Shown: positions 52,779 to 62,043 of the stretch, piece after piece
Position numbering within the stretch: position 1 is the first letter of the stretch
Layout: every line of letters starts with the position of its first letter
NCBI GenBank assembly: GCA_028293625.1
Contig: JAQGOL010000025.1
Coordinates: 1 to 64,000, forward strand
DNA length: 64,000 bases
From: Chthoniobacteraceae bacterium
Lineage (GTDB): Bacteria > Verrucomicrobiota > Verrucomicrobiia > Chthoniobacterales > Chthoniobacteraceae
Reading direction: 5' to 3'
Position numbers and translations under genes: made by a program
Notes under the pieces: generated by a model
What the model saw: the letters and a program-made list of their open reading frames with translations, nothing else
Told to the model about the DNA's origin: nothing
The model's database searches: none

Positions 52779-55700
52779 CTAACTGCAGCCTTGGCTGGTG
52801 CCGCATTCGGTGCAGCAGCCGCAAGCGCCGGCACGGATGACTTTGCTTGAACCGCAGTTGGCGCAAGGCGAGTCCATGAACATGTTGCCGAGTGCTTCCT
52901 GCACTTTTTCGGCGTGCGTGTTGCCGTTGGAATGAATGCGAGGCCCTCCTTCGCTCCCATTTTTGTGCGTAATAACATCGATGATTTCCTGCTCCGCCGT
53001 GCGCGGCAGATCGGGCACCGGACGATTGAGCGCTTTACGCTCCATCTCGGTAAGCTCTTTCATGGGAAGATCGGCCTGGTTGCGGTTGGGCGAGGTGGCT
53101 TCTTTGTAACCCTTAATGAACTGGCAGCCCAGCCAGCGGAAGACGTAGTCGGTGATCGACGTGGCGTTGCGAATATCGGGATTTTTAGTGAAACCGCTCG
53201 GCTCAAAACGTTGATAAGCGAATTTGCGCACTAGGCTTTCCAGCGGCACGCCGTATTGCAACGAGATGGAGGTCAGCGTGGCGATCGTGTCCATCAAACC
53301 GCCCATCGTGCTTCCTTCCTTGCTCATCTGGATGAAGAGTTCGCCGGGCTGGCCATCTTCAAACAAGCCGACGGTGATATAGCCTTCGTGGCCGGCGATC
53401 TCAAACTTGTGATTGAGCGCGAGCCGTGTTTCGGGCATGCGGCGGCGCACCGGTTGATCGGCGCGGATTCGCAAGGCGGCCATCTCCTTTTCAAGATCTA
53501 CGATGCGATCCTCAAGTTGCTGCTTGGTCGACATGACAGCGGCCATATCGTCCGCTTCTTCCCTGGCGACCGAGCCGCCCATGTCCTTGGTCTTTTTTAC
53601 ATTGAGCGGGGCGCTGCGCTTGGAGCCGTCGCGGTAGATGGCGATCGCTTTTAATCCAAGTTTCCACCCTTCCACATAGGTGTTGACGATGTCATCGACG
53701 GTCGCGGTCTCGGGCAGGTTGACCGTTTTTGAAATTGCGCCGCTGAGAAAAGGCTGGGCGGCTGCCATCATGCGAATGTGGCCGCGGTAATGGAGGCTGC
53801 GGGTGCCGCGATGCGGTTTGAATGCACAGTCAAATACCAACGTGTGTTCCTCGCGCAACCCGCTCTTGATCAGCGCGCCGGTCTGTTCGTCCTGAACGTT
53901 TTCAATCGTGTCAAATTTGTCGACGTGCGCGACAATCGCATCGATCTGGGCGGGCGCGTACCCAAGGTTGAGCAGCGCGGGCCGGACCGTCTGGTTGACA
54001 ATTTTGAGCATGCCGCCGCCGGCAAGGAGCTTGTATTTAACGAGCGCGATGTCGGGTTCGATCCCGGTCGTGTCGCAATCCATGAGGAACCCGATCGTGC
54101 CGGTCGGCGCCAGAACCGTGACCTGCGCGTTGCGATAGCCGTGCTTTTTACCGAGTGCGAGGGCATTGTTCCAAACTGTCTGAGCCTCGGTTTTAAGGTA
54201 ACCAAAACGGGCGCTGGCCTGGATTTTGGAGACATGTTCGCGATGGAGTTCGATGACTTCGCGCATCGGCGCGACGTTATCCTTGGCGAGCGGTTTCTCA
54301 ACGCCGCTGGCACGCGAATCGTGGTAACCGGGAAACGGCCCCATGATATTGGCCAGCCGGGCGCTCTGCTCGTAAGCGTGCCCGGTCATGATGGCAGTAA
54401 TGGCGCCGGCCAAGGCGCGGCCTTCATCGCTGTCGTAGCCGAGCCCATAGCTCATGATGAGCGCGCCGAGATTGGCAAATCCAAGGCCCAGTGTGCGGAA
54501 GATATGCGAGTTTTCGGCGATCTCCTTGACGGGATAACTGGCGTTATCGACGAGGATTTCCTGGGCGGTGATGAAGATGCGCACCGCGGCCTTGAAACGG
54601 TCAACATCGAAGCTCTCGTCTGCTTTTTTGAATTTCAGCAGGTTAAGCGAGGCGAGGTTGCAGGCGGTGTTATCGAGGAAAAGATATTCGCTGCAAGGAT
54701 TGGTGGAGTTCTGACGCGCGGTGCCTTTGCAGGTATGCCACTTATGGATGGTGGTATCAAACTGCATGCCCGGATCGCCGCACACATGCGTCCCTTCGGC
54801 GATCTTGCGCAGCACGGTGCGCGCTTCTTTTTTCTCGCATGGCTGCCCGTCGGTGACACGGCGTGTCCAGAACGATTTGCCTTCAATGGCCGCCTCCATG
54901 AACTCATCGCTGGCGCGAACCGAGAGATTCTCGTTCTGATACATGATCGAGCCGTAAGCGTCGCCGTTGTAGCTGCCGTCGTAGCCTTGCTCGATCAGTG
55001 CCCAAGCCTTGCGCTCTTCCTTCTGCTTGGCTTCGATGAATTCCTCAATGTCAGGATGCCAGTCCTTCAAGGTGTTCATCTTGGCGGCCCGCCGGGTTTT
55101 GCCGCCGGATTTCACCACGTTGGCCACCTGGTCGTAGACTTTCAAAAACGAGAGCGGACCGCTGGGCCGCCCGCCGCCACTCAGTTTTTCCCGAGTACTG
55201 CGCAACGTGGAAAGATCGCTCCCGGTGCCGCTTCCATATTTAAAGAGCATCGCCTCTGACATCGCCAGGCGCATGATGTCTTCCATTGTGTCGTCAACGG
55301 ACTGGATAAAACAGGCGCTTCCCTGAGGATACTGATATTGGGTGGGGGCGCGGCGCGCTTCGCCAATCGCCGGGTCGTAGAAGAAGTTGCCTTCGCCTTT
55401 TCCTTTGCCGACACCGTATTCGTGATGCAGGCCGACATTGAACCAGACCGGTGAATTAAACGCGCCGTATTGATTCACACAAAGCCAGGTGAGCTCGTTG
55501 TAAAAAACGTCGGCGCTCGCCGCATCGGAGAAATAGCCGTCCTTGATGCCCCAATCGGCAATGGTGCGGGTGACACGGTGGACGACCTGCTTCACACTGC
55601 GCTCGCGTCCGCCTTTATACGGATCATTTCCGTGTGCGATATCGCCGTAAAAGTATTTGGAAACCGCGATCTTGGTGGCCAACGCGGACCACGCTTTCGG

Positions 55701-55928
55701 GACCTCCACGTTTTCCTGTTTGAAGATGGCTTTTCCCGAGTCATCGGTGATTTCAGCGGTCCGCTGCTCCCATTGAAGTTCGTCAAAAGGGGCAACTGAT
55801 TTCTGGCTGAAAACACGGACAAACTTCAGCCCGGCTTTGGATGGTCCGGTAGACGCCTTGCGGGAGGATAAGGTGCCAAGGAGAGAGCTGGTTTCCATAT
55901 TGAGACGATTTGTGAATGACTTGGGCAT
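52779..55928 (-). CDS. nrdJ: Vitamin B12-dependent (class II) ribonucleoside-diphosphate reductase
   Basis: Enzyme of 1049 residues reducing ribonucleotides with adenosylcobalamin. Landmarks: GSACFIQSVDDTMED (early active-site Cys region), STNPCSEYLF (radical Cys and catalytic Glu), DNTACNLASLNLL, the tail GWKLGLKAIAIYRDGSKRS typical of NrdJ, and a C-terminal Cys-rich segment (CANCGSSKVI, CGCCTECGTSQGC) that passes electrons and may bind Zn. Starts at 55928 or 55898 are possible. Single-gene unit, with candidate NrdR boxes about 70-115 bp upstream. Confidence 0.95.
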   Translation of the reverse strand: MPKSFTNRLNMETSSLLGTLSSRKASTGPSKAGLKFVRVFSQKSVAPFDELQWEQRTAEITDDSGKAIFKQENVEVPKAWSALATKIAVSKYFYGDIAHGNDPYKGGRERSVKQVVHRVTRTIADWGIKDGYFSDAASADVFYNELTWLCVNQYGAFNSPVWFNVGLHHEYGVGKGKGEGNFFYDPAIGEARRAPTQYQYPQGSACFIQSVDDTMEDIMRLAMSEAMLFKYGSGTGSDLSTLRSTREKLSGGGRPSGPLSFLKVYDQVANVVKSGGKTRRAAKMNTLKDWHPDIEEFIEAKQKEERKAWALIEQGYDGSYNGDAYGSIMYQNENLSVRASDEFMEAAIEGKSFWTRRVTDGQPCEKKEARTVLRKIAEGTHVCGDPGMQFDTTIHKWHTCKGTARQNSTNPCSEYLFLDNTACNLASLNLLKFKKADESFDVDRFKAAVRIFITAQEILVDNASYPVKEIAENSHIFRTLGLGFANLGALIMSYGLGYDSDEGRALAGAITAIMTGHAYEQSARLANIMGPFPGYHDSRASGVEKPLAKDNVAPMREVIELHREHVSKIQASARFGYLKTEAQTVWNNALALGKKHGYRNAQVTVLAPTGTIGFLMDCDTTGIEPDIALVKYKLLAGGGMLKIVNQTVRPALLNLGYAPAQIDAIVAHVDKFDTIENVQDEQTGALIKSGLREEHTLVFDCAFKPHRGTRSLHYRGHIRMMAAAQPFLSGAISKTVNLPETATVDDIVNTYVEGWKLGLKAIAIYRDGSKRSAPLNVKKTKDMGGSVAREEADDMAAVMSTKQQLEDRIVDLEKEMAALRIRADQPVRRRMPETRLALNHKFEIAGHEGYITVGLFEDGQPGELFIQMSKEGSTMGGLMDTIATLTSISLQYGVPLESLVRKFAYQRFEPSGFTKNPDIRNATSITDYVFRWLGCQFIKGYKEATSPNRNQADLPMKELTEMERKALNRPVPDLPRTAEQEIIDVITHKNGSEGGPRIHSNGNTHAEKVQEALGNMFMDSPCANCGSSKVIRAGACGCCTECGTSQGCS

Positions 55929-56276
55929 AACTGGCTTCCGCCCCGGTAAATCGTGGTGAATAACTTATGAAGCGCACGGTGAGTAACGCGTTCAAAACCA
56001 CATCATATTGGGGGCCAACTTCATTACACCACAATCAGTGGTGGTCGGAAAGTGTTTTCACCCGCTGCCTTAAAAGTTTTCGCCTCGCTGGTAAGCGTCC
56101 TTGTGGAACCTTCAAACAAGGCTTTCAGCGCGGCGCCGGCCTGTGAAACAACGCTTGTACACTGCATTCCCAAGCCGCGCCGCCCGCCAACTCAATTGGC
56201 GTGCGGACTGCTGAAAAACCGGCTGAGAAAACGCGGCTCGCGGCGCCCGCCGAGTGGCCGGAAATCACCGCAACTT
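55929..56276. other. Intergenic region between nrdJ and the L,D-transpeptidase gene
   Basis: About 348 bp with the putative NrdR boxes. I searched by eye for a cobalamin riboswitch (B12 box, GCCACTG) on the minus strand and saw none. No ORF of note. Confidence 0.5.
55998..56043 (-). promoter_or_regulatory. Candidate paired NrdR boxes upstream of nrdJ
   Basis: Two palindrome-like sites, CCACATCATATTGGGG (55998-56013) and CACCAC-AATCA-GTGGTG (56027-56043), lie about 30 bp centre to centre, close to the three-helical-turn spacing of NrdR operators. The second is a perfect 6-bp inverted repeat. They lie 70-115 bp before the nrdJ start. The match to the NrdR consensus is partial, so this is a hypothesis. 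Confidence 0.4.
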
Positions 56277-56855
56277 TTACATCGCGCCAAGGCGGCGCAT
56301 GGCGGCGGCTTCTCGCACGGCGTGTCCGAGCGAACTATTGATAATTTCCACCGGTGTTCCAACCGGGACCGCATCAAAAACCCGCATGACATCGTTTGAG
56401 CGCATCCGAATGCAGCCGTAGCTTGCGGGCCGGCCAATGGAGCTTTCCACCGGCGTACCGTGAATATAGATGCCGCGATTAAAAGCGCGCGCGTTGCTGG
56501 CTTCAAGACCGCGCAGATGCAGGATTCGCGTTACAATCGGATCGCGACCGGGGGCGTTGGGAGCCAGGATTTCGCCGGTCGGACGGCGTCCTTTAAAAAC
56601 GGTGCCGGAAGGAGCACCGGCTCCGACTTTGCCCGCGACAGCCAGGCTCCCCAGCGGGGTGGCGAAACTGCGTGGACGGTCACCGACTCCGAATCGGGAG
56701 GTCGAGACGGGAAATTTGCCGAGTTTGCCGCCGGTATCATCAAGCACAAGCAGGGTTTGCTCGGGAATGCTGACAATGATCCGAGGCAAAGCAAAACAAG
56801 GAGCGGCGGAGAAAAAAAGCGAGGTTAAGAGGAGAAGACGGCGGGGTGAAAACAT
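56277..56855 (-). CDS. Exported L,D-transpeptidase (YkuD)
   Basis: Enzyme of 192 residues with a signal peptide (RRLLLLTSLFFSAAPCFA). The YkuD domain is nearly the whole mature protein: VSIPEQTLLVLDD at the start, then IYIHGTPVESSIGRPA and SYGCIRMRSNDV, giving the catalytic His and Cys of HGTP...SYGCIR. It crosslinks peptidoglycan or anchors proteins to it. It is a close paralogue of the next gene upstream (70-bp gap). Start 56855 is chosen over 56873. Confidence 0.92.
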   Translation of the reverse strand: MFSPRRLLLLTSLFFSAAPCFALPRIIVSIPEQTLLVLDDTGGKLGKFPVSTSRFGVGDRPRSFATPLGSLAVAGKVGAGAPSGTVFKGRRPTGEILAPNAPGRDPIVTRILHLRGLEASNARAFNRGIYIHGTPVESSIGRPASYGCIRMRSNDVMRVFDAVPVGTPVEIINSSLGHAVREAAAMRRLGAM

Positions 56856-56925
56856 GGGTGATAAAAAATGCACCCGCGCTTCTCACGCCTCTCACAGCGC
56901 GTCAAATGGAACGCAGAAAAAATCG

Positions 56926-57807
56926 TTACCAAAGAGAAAGCGAGAGTCCCATCCCACCATGTCCGTTCTGCCCTGCCGCATCCCCCTGCCCATCACGATG
57001 TCCTGGTCCATGCAGATTTTCGACCCCGCCCAATGAGGACAAAGCGGCGACGGGGCTGGTTGAAGAAAGCGACTTACGCACAGGACTGGCGATCTTGGCA
57101 GGCGTCGGTTTTTCGACGCGAACCTGTGCGACAGAGCGTTCGCCGGCAACGGGCGCCTTCGGTTCAGCGGCGATGACCTTCGATTTCCTGGCATTGGCCA
57201 CCTCAGCCATAGCGGAGGCAGGTGCCGCCTGAGGACGCGTGGCAGCGAGTTTGCCTGGAAGCATCCGGCGCATCGGCTCGTTCAGAATTTCGACCGTGGC
57301 ACCGACCGCCACCGAGTCAAAGAGGGCCACGACATCCTGCGAGCGCATGCGAATGCAACCCCAGCTGTCGGGTTTGCCCAAAGTGCGTTCCACGGGGGTG
57401 CCGTGAATGTAGATGGAGCGATTATGCGCGTTTTGATTGCAGGCTTCCAAACCGCGAAGATAAAGAATTCTCGTAACGATCGGATCGCGCCCCTGCGCGT
57501 TAACGGGCAGAACCTCACCCGTTGCCTGGCGTCCCTTCAAAACGGCTCCCATCGGCAACCCTTTGCCGATGCGTTCGGCCACCTCGAGTTTTCCAAGAGG
57601 CGTCGCGTAACTGGAAGGCTTGTCGCCAAGGCCAAAACGCGAGGTGGAAATTTTGTATTGCGCCATTCGTTCACCGTCGCGAACGAGCACCATCTTTTGA
57701 TCCGGGACGCTCACCACAATCGCCGTCGAAGCCACCGCATTTCCCGCTGTCGCAAAAATGGCGGCTGACGCAAGAAGTGAGAATGGGCATCCAAGAGCAA
57801 TCTTCAT
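56926..57807 (-). CDS. Exported L,D-transpeptidase (YkuD) with extended C-terminus
   Basis: Enzyme of 293 residues: signal peptide (CPFSLLASAAIFATAGNAVA), a YkuD domain with VSVPDQKMVLVRDGERM, IYIHGTPVERTLGKPD and SWGCIRMRSQDV, then a 90-residue Ala/Pro/Gly-rich tail absent from the shorter paralogue. The catalytic Cys and His are intact. It lies 49 bp after the GT2 gene and 70 bp before the other transpeptidase on the same strand, so the three form one transcript. Confidence 0.9.
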   Translation of the reverse strand: MKIALGCPFSLLASAAIFATAGNAVASTAIVVSVPDQKMVLVRDGERMAQYKISTSRFGLGDKPSSYATPLGKLEVAERIGKGLPMGAVLKGRQATGEVLPVNAQGRDPIVTRILYLRGLEACNQNAHNRSIYIHGTPVERTLGKPDSWGCIRMRSQDVVALFDSVAVGATVEILNEPMRRMLPGKLAATRPQAAPASAMAEVANARKSKVIAAEPKAPVAGERSVAQVRVEKPTPAKIASPVRKSLSSTSPVAALSSLGGVENLHGPGHRDGQGDAAGQNGHGGMGLSLSLW

Positions 57808-57856
57808 AAAGTTCAGAAGGGCAACTGCCGTGCCAAGATGGAAAAGGGAAACAGAT

Positions 57857-59362
57857 TTACAGAGGAAGCGGGGCTTCGGCTGCGCGCCAGGGATTGCGGA
57901 GCTGCGGGAACCACTGGGCAATCGAACAAAGCGCCACGTAACCGAAGCCGCCAGCAAACAGCATCAGGAAAGGAATGGAAAGCCATTGCTGCTGGCAGAT
58001 CGCAAAAAAGAGAAAGTAGCTGAAATAGGCTGCGAATCCGAACTCGACAAACGGCAGCATGCTTTTAAGAGGCGAATACTGCGAGCGCTTCCACGACTGC
58101 GAGGTGGAATGAATCCCATATTTGGGAGTGCGCGTGAATTCCGATTGGTGACCGAGCATCGCTTCGATGACGGCGCGGGAGTTATTAATAGCCAGCCCGA
58201 TTCCGAGGCCAATCAATGCGGGAAGCAGAAGCAGATCGCGGATCCAGGTCTTCGGATGGAGTTCGCGCTGGGTGCAGATGTAGAAAACAGCAGCCGGCAA
58301 CGAGGCGGAAACAAAGATCGGAATATCGACCAGGAAAGTGCGCCAGAAACTATGCGTGCCGCCGCCAGCCGAGGGATGAAGCAGGATGCAGAGGAAAAAG
58401 AGGAGCAGGTAGGCGTAATTGGAAGTAAGATGCGCGGTTGCCTCGAGCTTGATCAGAAGCGGCAATTCAGCGCGCCAGACCGAAGGCAACAGCTTCATGC
58501 AGGTCTGAATGGAGCCCTTGGTCCAGCGATGCTGCTGCGACTTGAAGCCGTTCATGTCGACCGGCAATTCAGCCGGTGTGACCAGATCGGCCATGAATAC
58601 AAACTTCCAGCCTTTAAGCTGCGCGCGATAGCTCAGATCGAGATCCTCGGTCAGTGTATCGTGCTGCCAGCCGCCAGCGTCGGCGATACAGCTCCGGCGC
58701 CAAAGGCCTGCCGTTCCATTAAAGTTAAAGAATCGTCCACTGCGGCTGCGCGCGGTCTGTTCAAGAAGGAGATGCCCGTCGAGAAACATCGCCTGGACCC
58801 GGGTAAGAATCGAATAGGTGCGATTGAGGTGGCCCCACCGGGTTTGAATCATTCCCACAACCGGATCGGTAAAATAATGGATCGTTTTGAGAACCATGTC
58901 CGAAGTTGGAACAAAATCTGCATCAAGAATCAGGATGAACTCGCCCTTACAGCTCTTGAGCCCGTTTTCAAGCGCCCCGGCTTTAAACCCGGTGCGGTCA
59001 GTCCGGTGGATGAGTTCGATGTCGAGTCCCAGCGCTTTGAGCTCAACAACGCGAGCAGCAGCAATGGCCGTTGTTTCATCGGTGGAATCGTCGAGCACCT
59101 GGACCTGGAGACGGTCTTTTGGATATTCGAGTTCGGCGACCGACTTTAAAAGCCGCTCGACAACATATAGCTCGTTAAAAATCGGCAGCTGCACCGTGAC
59201 AAACGGCAGCTCAGTAAACTGGGCAAGCGGTTTGGGCGGATTTTTGCGATTTTTTAAGAACAAATAGACGATGACGTAACGATGCAGCCCGTAGAGGGAG
59301 AGTCCGAACAGGACGACGAAATAACAGAATGTCCAAATTGTATTTCCCAAACCTTCTTGCAT
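57857..59362 (-). CDS. Processive family 2 glycosyltransferase (cellulose synthase-like)
   Basis: Membrane enzyme of 501 residues. It has an N-terminal helix (TFCYFVVLFGLSLYGLH), a cytosolic GT2 domain with VLDDSTDETT, ILDADFVPTSD and TEDLDLSYRA, the processive signature QQHRW near residue 270, and four or five C-terminal helices (NYAYLLLFFLCILL). The set of Asp residues and QxxRW shows an active polymerising synthase; the product (glucan, mannan or other) is unknown. No c-di-GMP PilZ domain is present. ATG 59362 is used; 59404 is an alternative. Confidence 0.9.
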   Translation of the reverse strand: MQEGLGNTIWTFCYFVVLFGLSLYGLHRYVIVYLFLKNRKNPPKPLAQFTELPFVTVQLPIFNELYVVERLLKSVAELEYPKDRLQVQVLDDSTDETTAIAAARVVELKALGLDIELIHRTDRTGFKAGALENGLKSCKGEFILILDADFVPTSDMVLKTIHYFTDPVVGMIQTRWGHLNRTYSILTRVQAMFLDGHLLLEQTARSRSGRFFNFNGTAGLWRRSCIADAGGWQHDTLTEDLDLSYRAQLKGWKFVFMADLVTPAELPVDMNGFKSQQHRWTKGSIQTCMKLLPSVWRAELPLLIKLEATAHLTSNYAYLLLFFLCILLHPSAGGGTHSFWRTFLVDIPIFVSASLPAAVFYICTQRELHPKTWIRDLLLLPALIGLGIGLAINNSRAVIEAMLGHQSEFTRTPKYGIHSTSQSWKRSQYSPLKSMLPFVEFGFAAYFSYFLFFAICQQQWLSIPFLMLFAGGFGYVALCSIAQWFPQLRNPWRAAEAPLPL

Positions 59363-59534
59363 AGTGATTATTTGCCGTTTCCGGCCGATCAAGCGCGGGA
59401 TCATGGCGGCAAAGAATTGAGGGTCAAGCGGTAAATGTCTCGCAAGCTTCCGTCGCAGACCGGCTTCACCTGCAAAAAGCACTTCGTATTTTGGTGCTTC
59501 AACAGACCAAGCATTTTCGAACAGGATGCTCGCC

Positions 59535-60350
59535 ATGTTTCTAGCCGCGCGCCGGTTTCTCCTTTTTGCCCACTGTTTCGCCTTGCCCGGCGCCCTCCTG
59601 GCACAAAAAAAATCCGCGCTCGAACAGAGCGGCGATTTGGAGCATGTCCGCGAGGAACTGGGCGTGAACGAATTCACGGCGCCCTCCATTGATCTGATTT
59701 TCGACCAGCTCGAATCGCTTAAGCCGATTCCATTTGATAAAGCCTGGCGTGACCTTCCCGAGGCCACTCCCCAGGATCGCGCCCGTCTTGCACTCAGCGC
59801 CGGGCAGGTCATTGCCGATGGTTTCCTGGCGGTAAGCGCGCACAAACAATCGCGCATCGAACCGGTGGGCCGAATTCTGCTTAAACTGGCCAGAGGTCTG
59901 GGAGTCGGCGACCCGATCAGCAAGCACAGCAAAAGTCTTATCGAACTCGCGGCCAAAGAGAAATGGCCCGAAATCAAACGCGAATTGATCCGCACTCAAG
60001 GCGAAGTGGAAGCCGGGATGATGGCGCTTAAGGATGAGGAAATCGCCCATCTGGTAAGCCTGGGCGGTTGGATTCGTGGCCTTGAAATGACCGCCAGCAT
60101 TGCAATCGAAGGTTACACTCCCGAACGCGCCCGCTCGGTGATTCAACCCGAACTCTTCGATTATTTCTGCGACCGGCTTGAAACCCTGAATCCGAACCTG
60201 AAAAAAACGGATCTTTTTATGACCATCATCAGGAACCTCGGCACGGTCCGGGCGTTGACGCGAAAACCGGTCGAGACGCCAATTGAACTTGGCGACCTGA
60301 AAAAAATCCGGGATCTGAGCCGCGAAATCAACAAACTCATCGCTGAATAA
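59535..60350 (+). CDS. Secreted protein of unknown function
   Basis: Protein of 271 residues with a signal peptide (RRFLLFAHCFALPGALLAQ) and an alpha-helical mature part with no motif I recognise (for example DHxx absent, many Glu/Lys/Leu heptads). ATG 59535 is preceded by AGGATG; the earlier start at 59526 adds three residues. It overlaps the DUF885 gene by one base, so the two are likely translated together. Confidence 0.75.
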   Translation: MFLAARRFLLFAHCFALPGALLAQKKSALEQSGDLEHVREELGVNEFTAPSIDLIFDQLESLKPIPFDKAWRDLPEATPQDRARLALSAGQVIADGFLAVSAHKQSRIEPVGRILLKLARGLGVGDPISKHSKSLIELAAKEKWPEIKRELIRTQGEVEAGMMALKDEEIAHLVSLGGWIRGLEMTASIAIEGYTPERARSVIQPELFDYFCDRLETLNPNLKKTDLFMTIIRNLGTVRALTRKPVETPIELGDLKKIRDLSREINKLIAE

Positions 60351-61978
60351 TGAGCCGCGCCGACTTCAAACGTTTTCACAGCGTTGCCCAAAGCTATCTT
60401 GAGCAGACGTGGGCGCTCTTTCCACACGAGGCGAGCGAGCTCGGTCTGCACCAGTTTGATACCGAACTGGGTGAGAACGATGCGCGAACCTGGCAAAAGC
60501 ACGGGCTTTTGCTTCGTGCCACCCTCTCGGAAGTCGAAGCCATTCCCGATGCTTCTTTTGGCGGTGACGACTGGCTGGACCGGCGCGGCCTGCTCTCGGT
60601 TTTGCGCACAGGATTGCATTGGAATACGACACTGGAGCGGTGGCGTAATAATCCCCAGGTCCATTGCGACACGGCCATCAATTCGATTTTCAACCTGTTA
60701 ATCCGCAATTCGGAGCGGCTTGCCCAGATCCGCCCCGCCATTGAAAGCCGGCTGCAAAAAATCCCGCGGTTTTTAAGCCAGGGCGCCGCCTGCCTGCGCG
60801 CTCCGGTGCCGCTCTGGACGCGCCTGGCACGCAAGAGCTGCGATCATGTCGGCGAATTTCTCACCAGTGTCGGCGAACAATTGGCGCCGCTTTCCCCTAC
60901 CCCGGATCGAACCCGGCAGCTTGTGCGCGATGCCATCGCCGCTTTTTCAAAATATGCTGATGCAGCCGAAAACAAAGAGCCCGGCGCGGCCAACGGGTTT
61001 GCCATCGGCCGGGAAGCTTTTGAATTTCTGACCCGGGAAAAGACGGGGCTCCCCTACTCGCTTCCGGAAATCCGCGCATTGGGAGCCGATCTTGCCGCCA
61101 AACTCACCATTGAGATCGCAGCTGAAGCACGAAAGTTCGGGCGCAAAAAGGTCGGCCAGATCCTTGAGGAAGCCGCCGCGCGCTGGACGCCGGCCCATGG
61201 GTCGCTCATTGAAGAATATCGACGGGTGACCAGTGAGGTGCGGCAGCAATTTGAGCAGGCAAAGGTGGTCACTTTTCCGAAAAACGAGACCTGCCGCGTC
61301 ACGCTGGTGCCGCCATTTTTGCGGCATCATTTTCCAACAGCGGCCTACAGTCAGCCAGGCGCGTTTGATAAAGATCAGACCGGTATTTTTTGGGTGAACG
61401 ATCTGAGCGCCACGTTGAGCGATCCGGCCAAACGCGCCGCGGAAGTGCGCCAGCATTTTGGGATGGAATTTACCTGCGCGCACGAGGCTTATCCCGGGCA
61501 TCATCTGCAATTTGTGCTGCAGAACCAGCATCGCAGCAAACTGCGGCGGCTCTCAAGCCATGCCATTTTTTATGAAGGCTGGACGCTTTGGTGCGAGAAA
61601 ATGGCGGTGGAGCGCGGCGTGATCGAATTGCCCGAGGCGCGGCTTATCCAGCTTCATGATGCGCTCTGGCGCGCCCACCGAATTGGGATTGATTGCGGCC
61701 TGCACGACGGCGAGCTCACTTACGCGGCAGCCTGCCGCCGGTTGCAGGAGGGAGTTGGCTTCACCCCGGCGCGAGCCAGGGGCGATGTGAACTGGTATAC
61801 AAGCTCGCCCACCATTCCGATGAGCTACCTCCTTGGCCGGCTTGAAGTGGAACGGCTGCATGCCCAGCTCGTCGGCAGGGAAGGCTGGTCGCTGCTTCAG
61901 TTCAACGATTGGATTCTCAGCTTCGGCGCTATCCCGTGGCGCTGGATCTGGGAAGCGCGATTGCGCCCCGACGCATAA
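60350..61978 (+). CDS. DUF885 family protein (putative metallopeptidase)
   Basis: Protein of 542 residues. The family's zinc motif HEAYPGHHLQF is near residue 380, followed by YEGWTLWCEKMAVERG and a long helical C-terminus. DUF885 proteins resemble M32/M3-type zinc peptidases, but few are characterised. No signal peptide is seen at the N-terminus, in contrast to the preceding secreted protein. Overlaps that gene by one base and ends in a bidirectional terminator shared with ahcY. Confidence 0.88.
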   Translation: MSRADFKRFHSVAQSYLEQTWALFPHEASELGLHQFDTELGENDARTWQKHGLLLRATLSEVEAIPDASFGGDDWLDRRGLLSVLRTGLHWNTTLERWRNNPQVHCDTAINSIFNLLIRNSERLAQIRPAIESRLQKIPRFLSQGAACLRAPVPLWTRLARKSCDHVGEFLTSVGEQLAPLSPTPDRTRQLVRDAIAAFSKYADAAENKEPGAANGFAIGREAFEFLTREKTGLPYSLPEIRALGADLAAKLTIEIAAEARKFGRKKVGQILEEAAARWTPAHGSLIEEYRRVTSEVRQQFEQAKVVTFPKNETCRVTLVPPFLRHHFPTAAYSQPGAFDKDQTGIFWVNDLSATLSDPAKRAAEVRQHFGMEFTCAHEAYPGHHLQFVLQNQHRSKLRRLSSHAIFYEGWTLWCEKMAVERGVIELPEARLIQLHDALWRAHRIGIDCGLHDGELTYAAACRRLQEGVGFTPARARGDVNWYTSSPTIPMSYLLGRLEVERLHAQLVGREGWSLLQFNDWILSFGAIPWRWIWEARLRPDA

Positions 61979-61997
61979 AGAGAACAAGGCGCCAAAA

Positions 61998-62028
61998 AAA
62001 AGGCGCACCGGGTTAGGGTGCGCCTTTT
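61998..62028. terminator. Bidirectional intrinsic terminator between DUF885 and ahcY
   Basis: AAAAGGCGCACC (61998-62009), loop GGGTTAG, GGTGCGCCTTTT (62017-62028): a 12-bp perfect stem with A-tract and T-tract, suited to stop both converging genes. Confidence 0.93.
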
Positions 62029-62043
62029 CTGAACTAATTCAGC

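Noticed and set aside
53778-55259. 493-residue plus-strand frame inside nrdJ
   Set aside because: Antisense shadow; the minus strand has full class II reductase motifs.
55929-56276. Cobalamin riboswitch before nrdJ
   Set aside because: No B12 box or conserved core seen by eye on the minus strand; a covariance search would be decisive.
57758-59149. 463-residue plus-strand frame inside the GT2 gene
   Set aside because: Antisense shadow; no domain, and the real gene is on the other strand with GT2 motifs.
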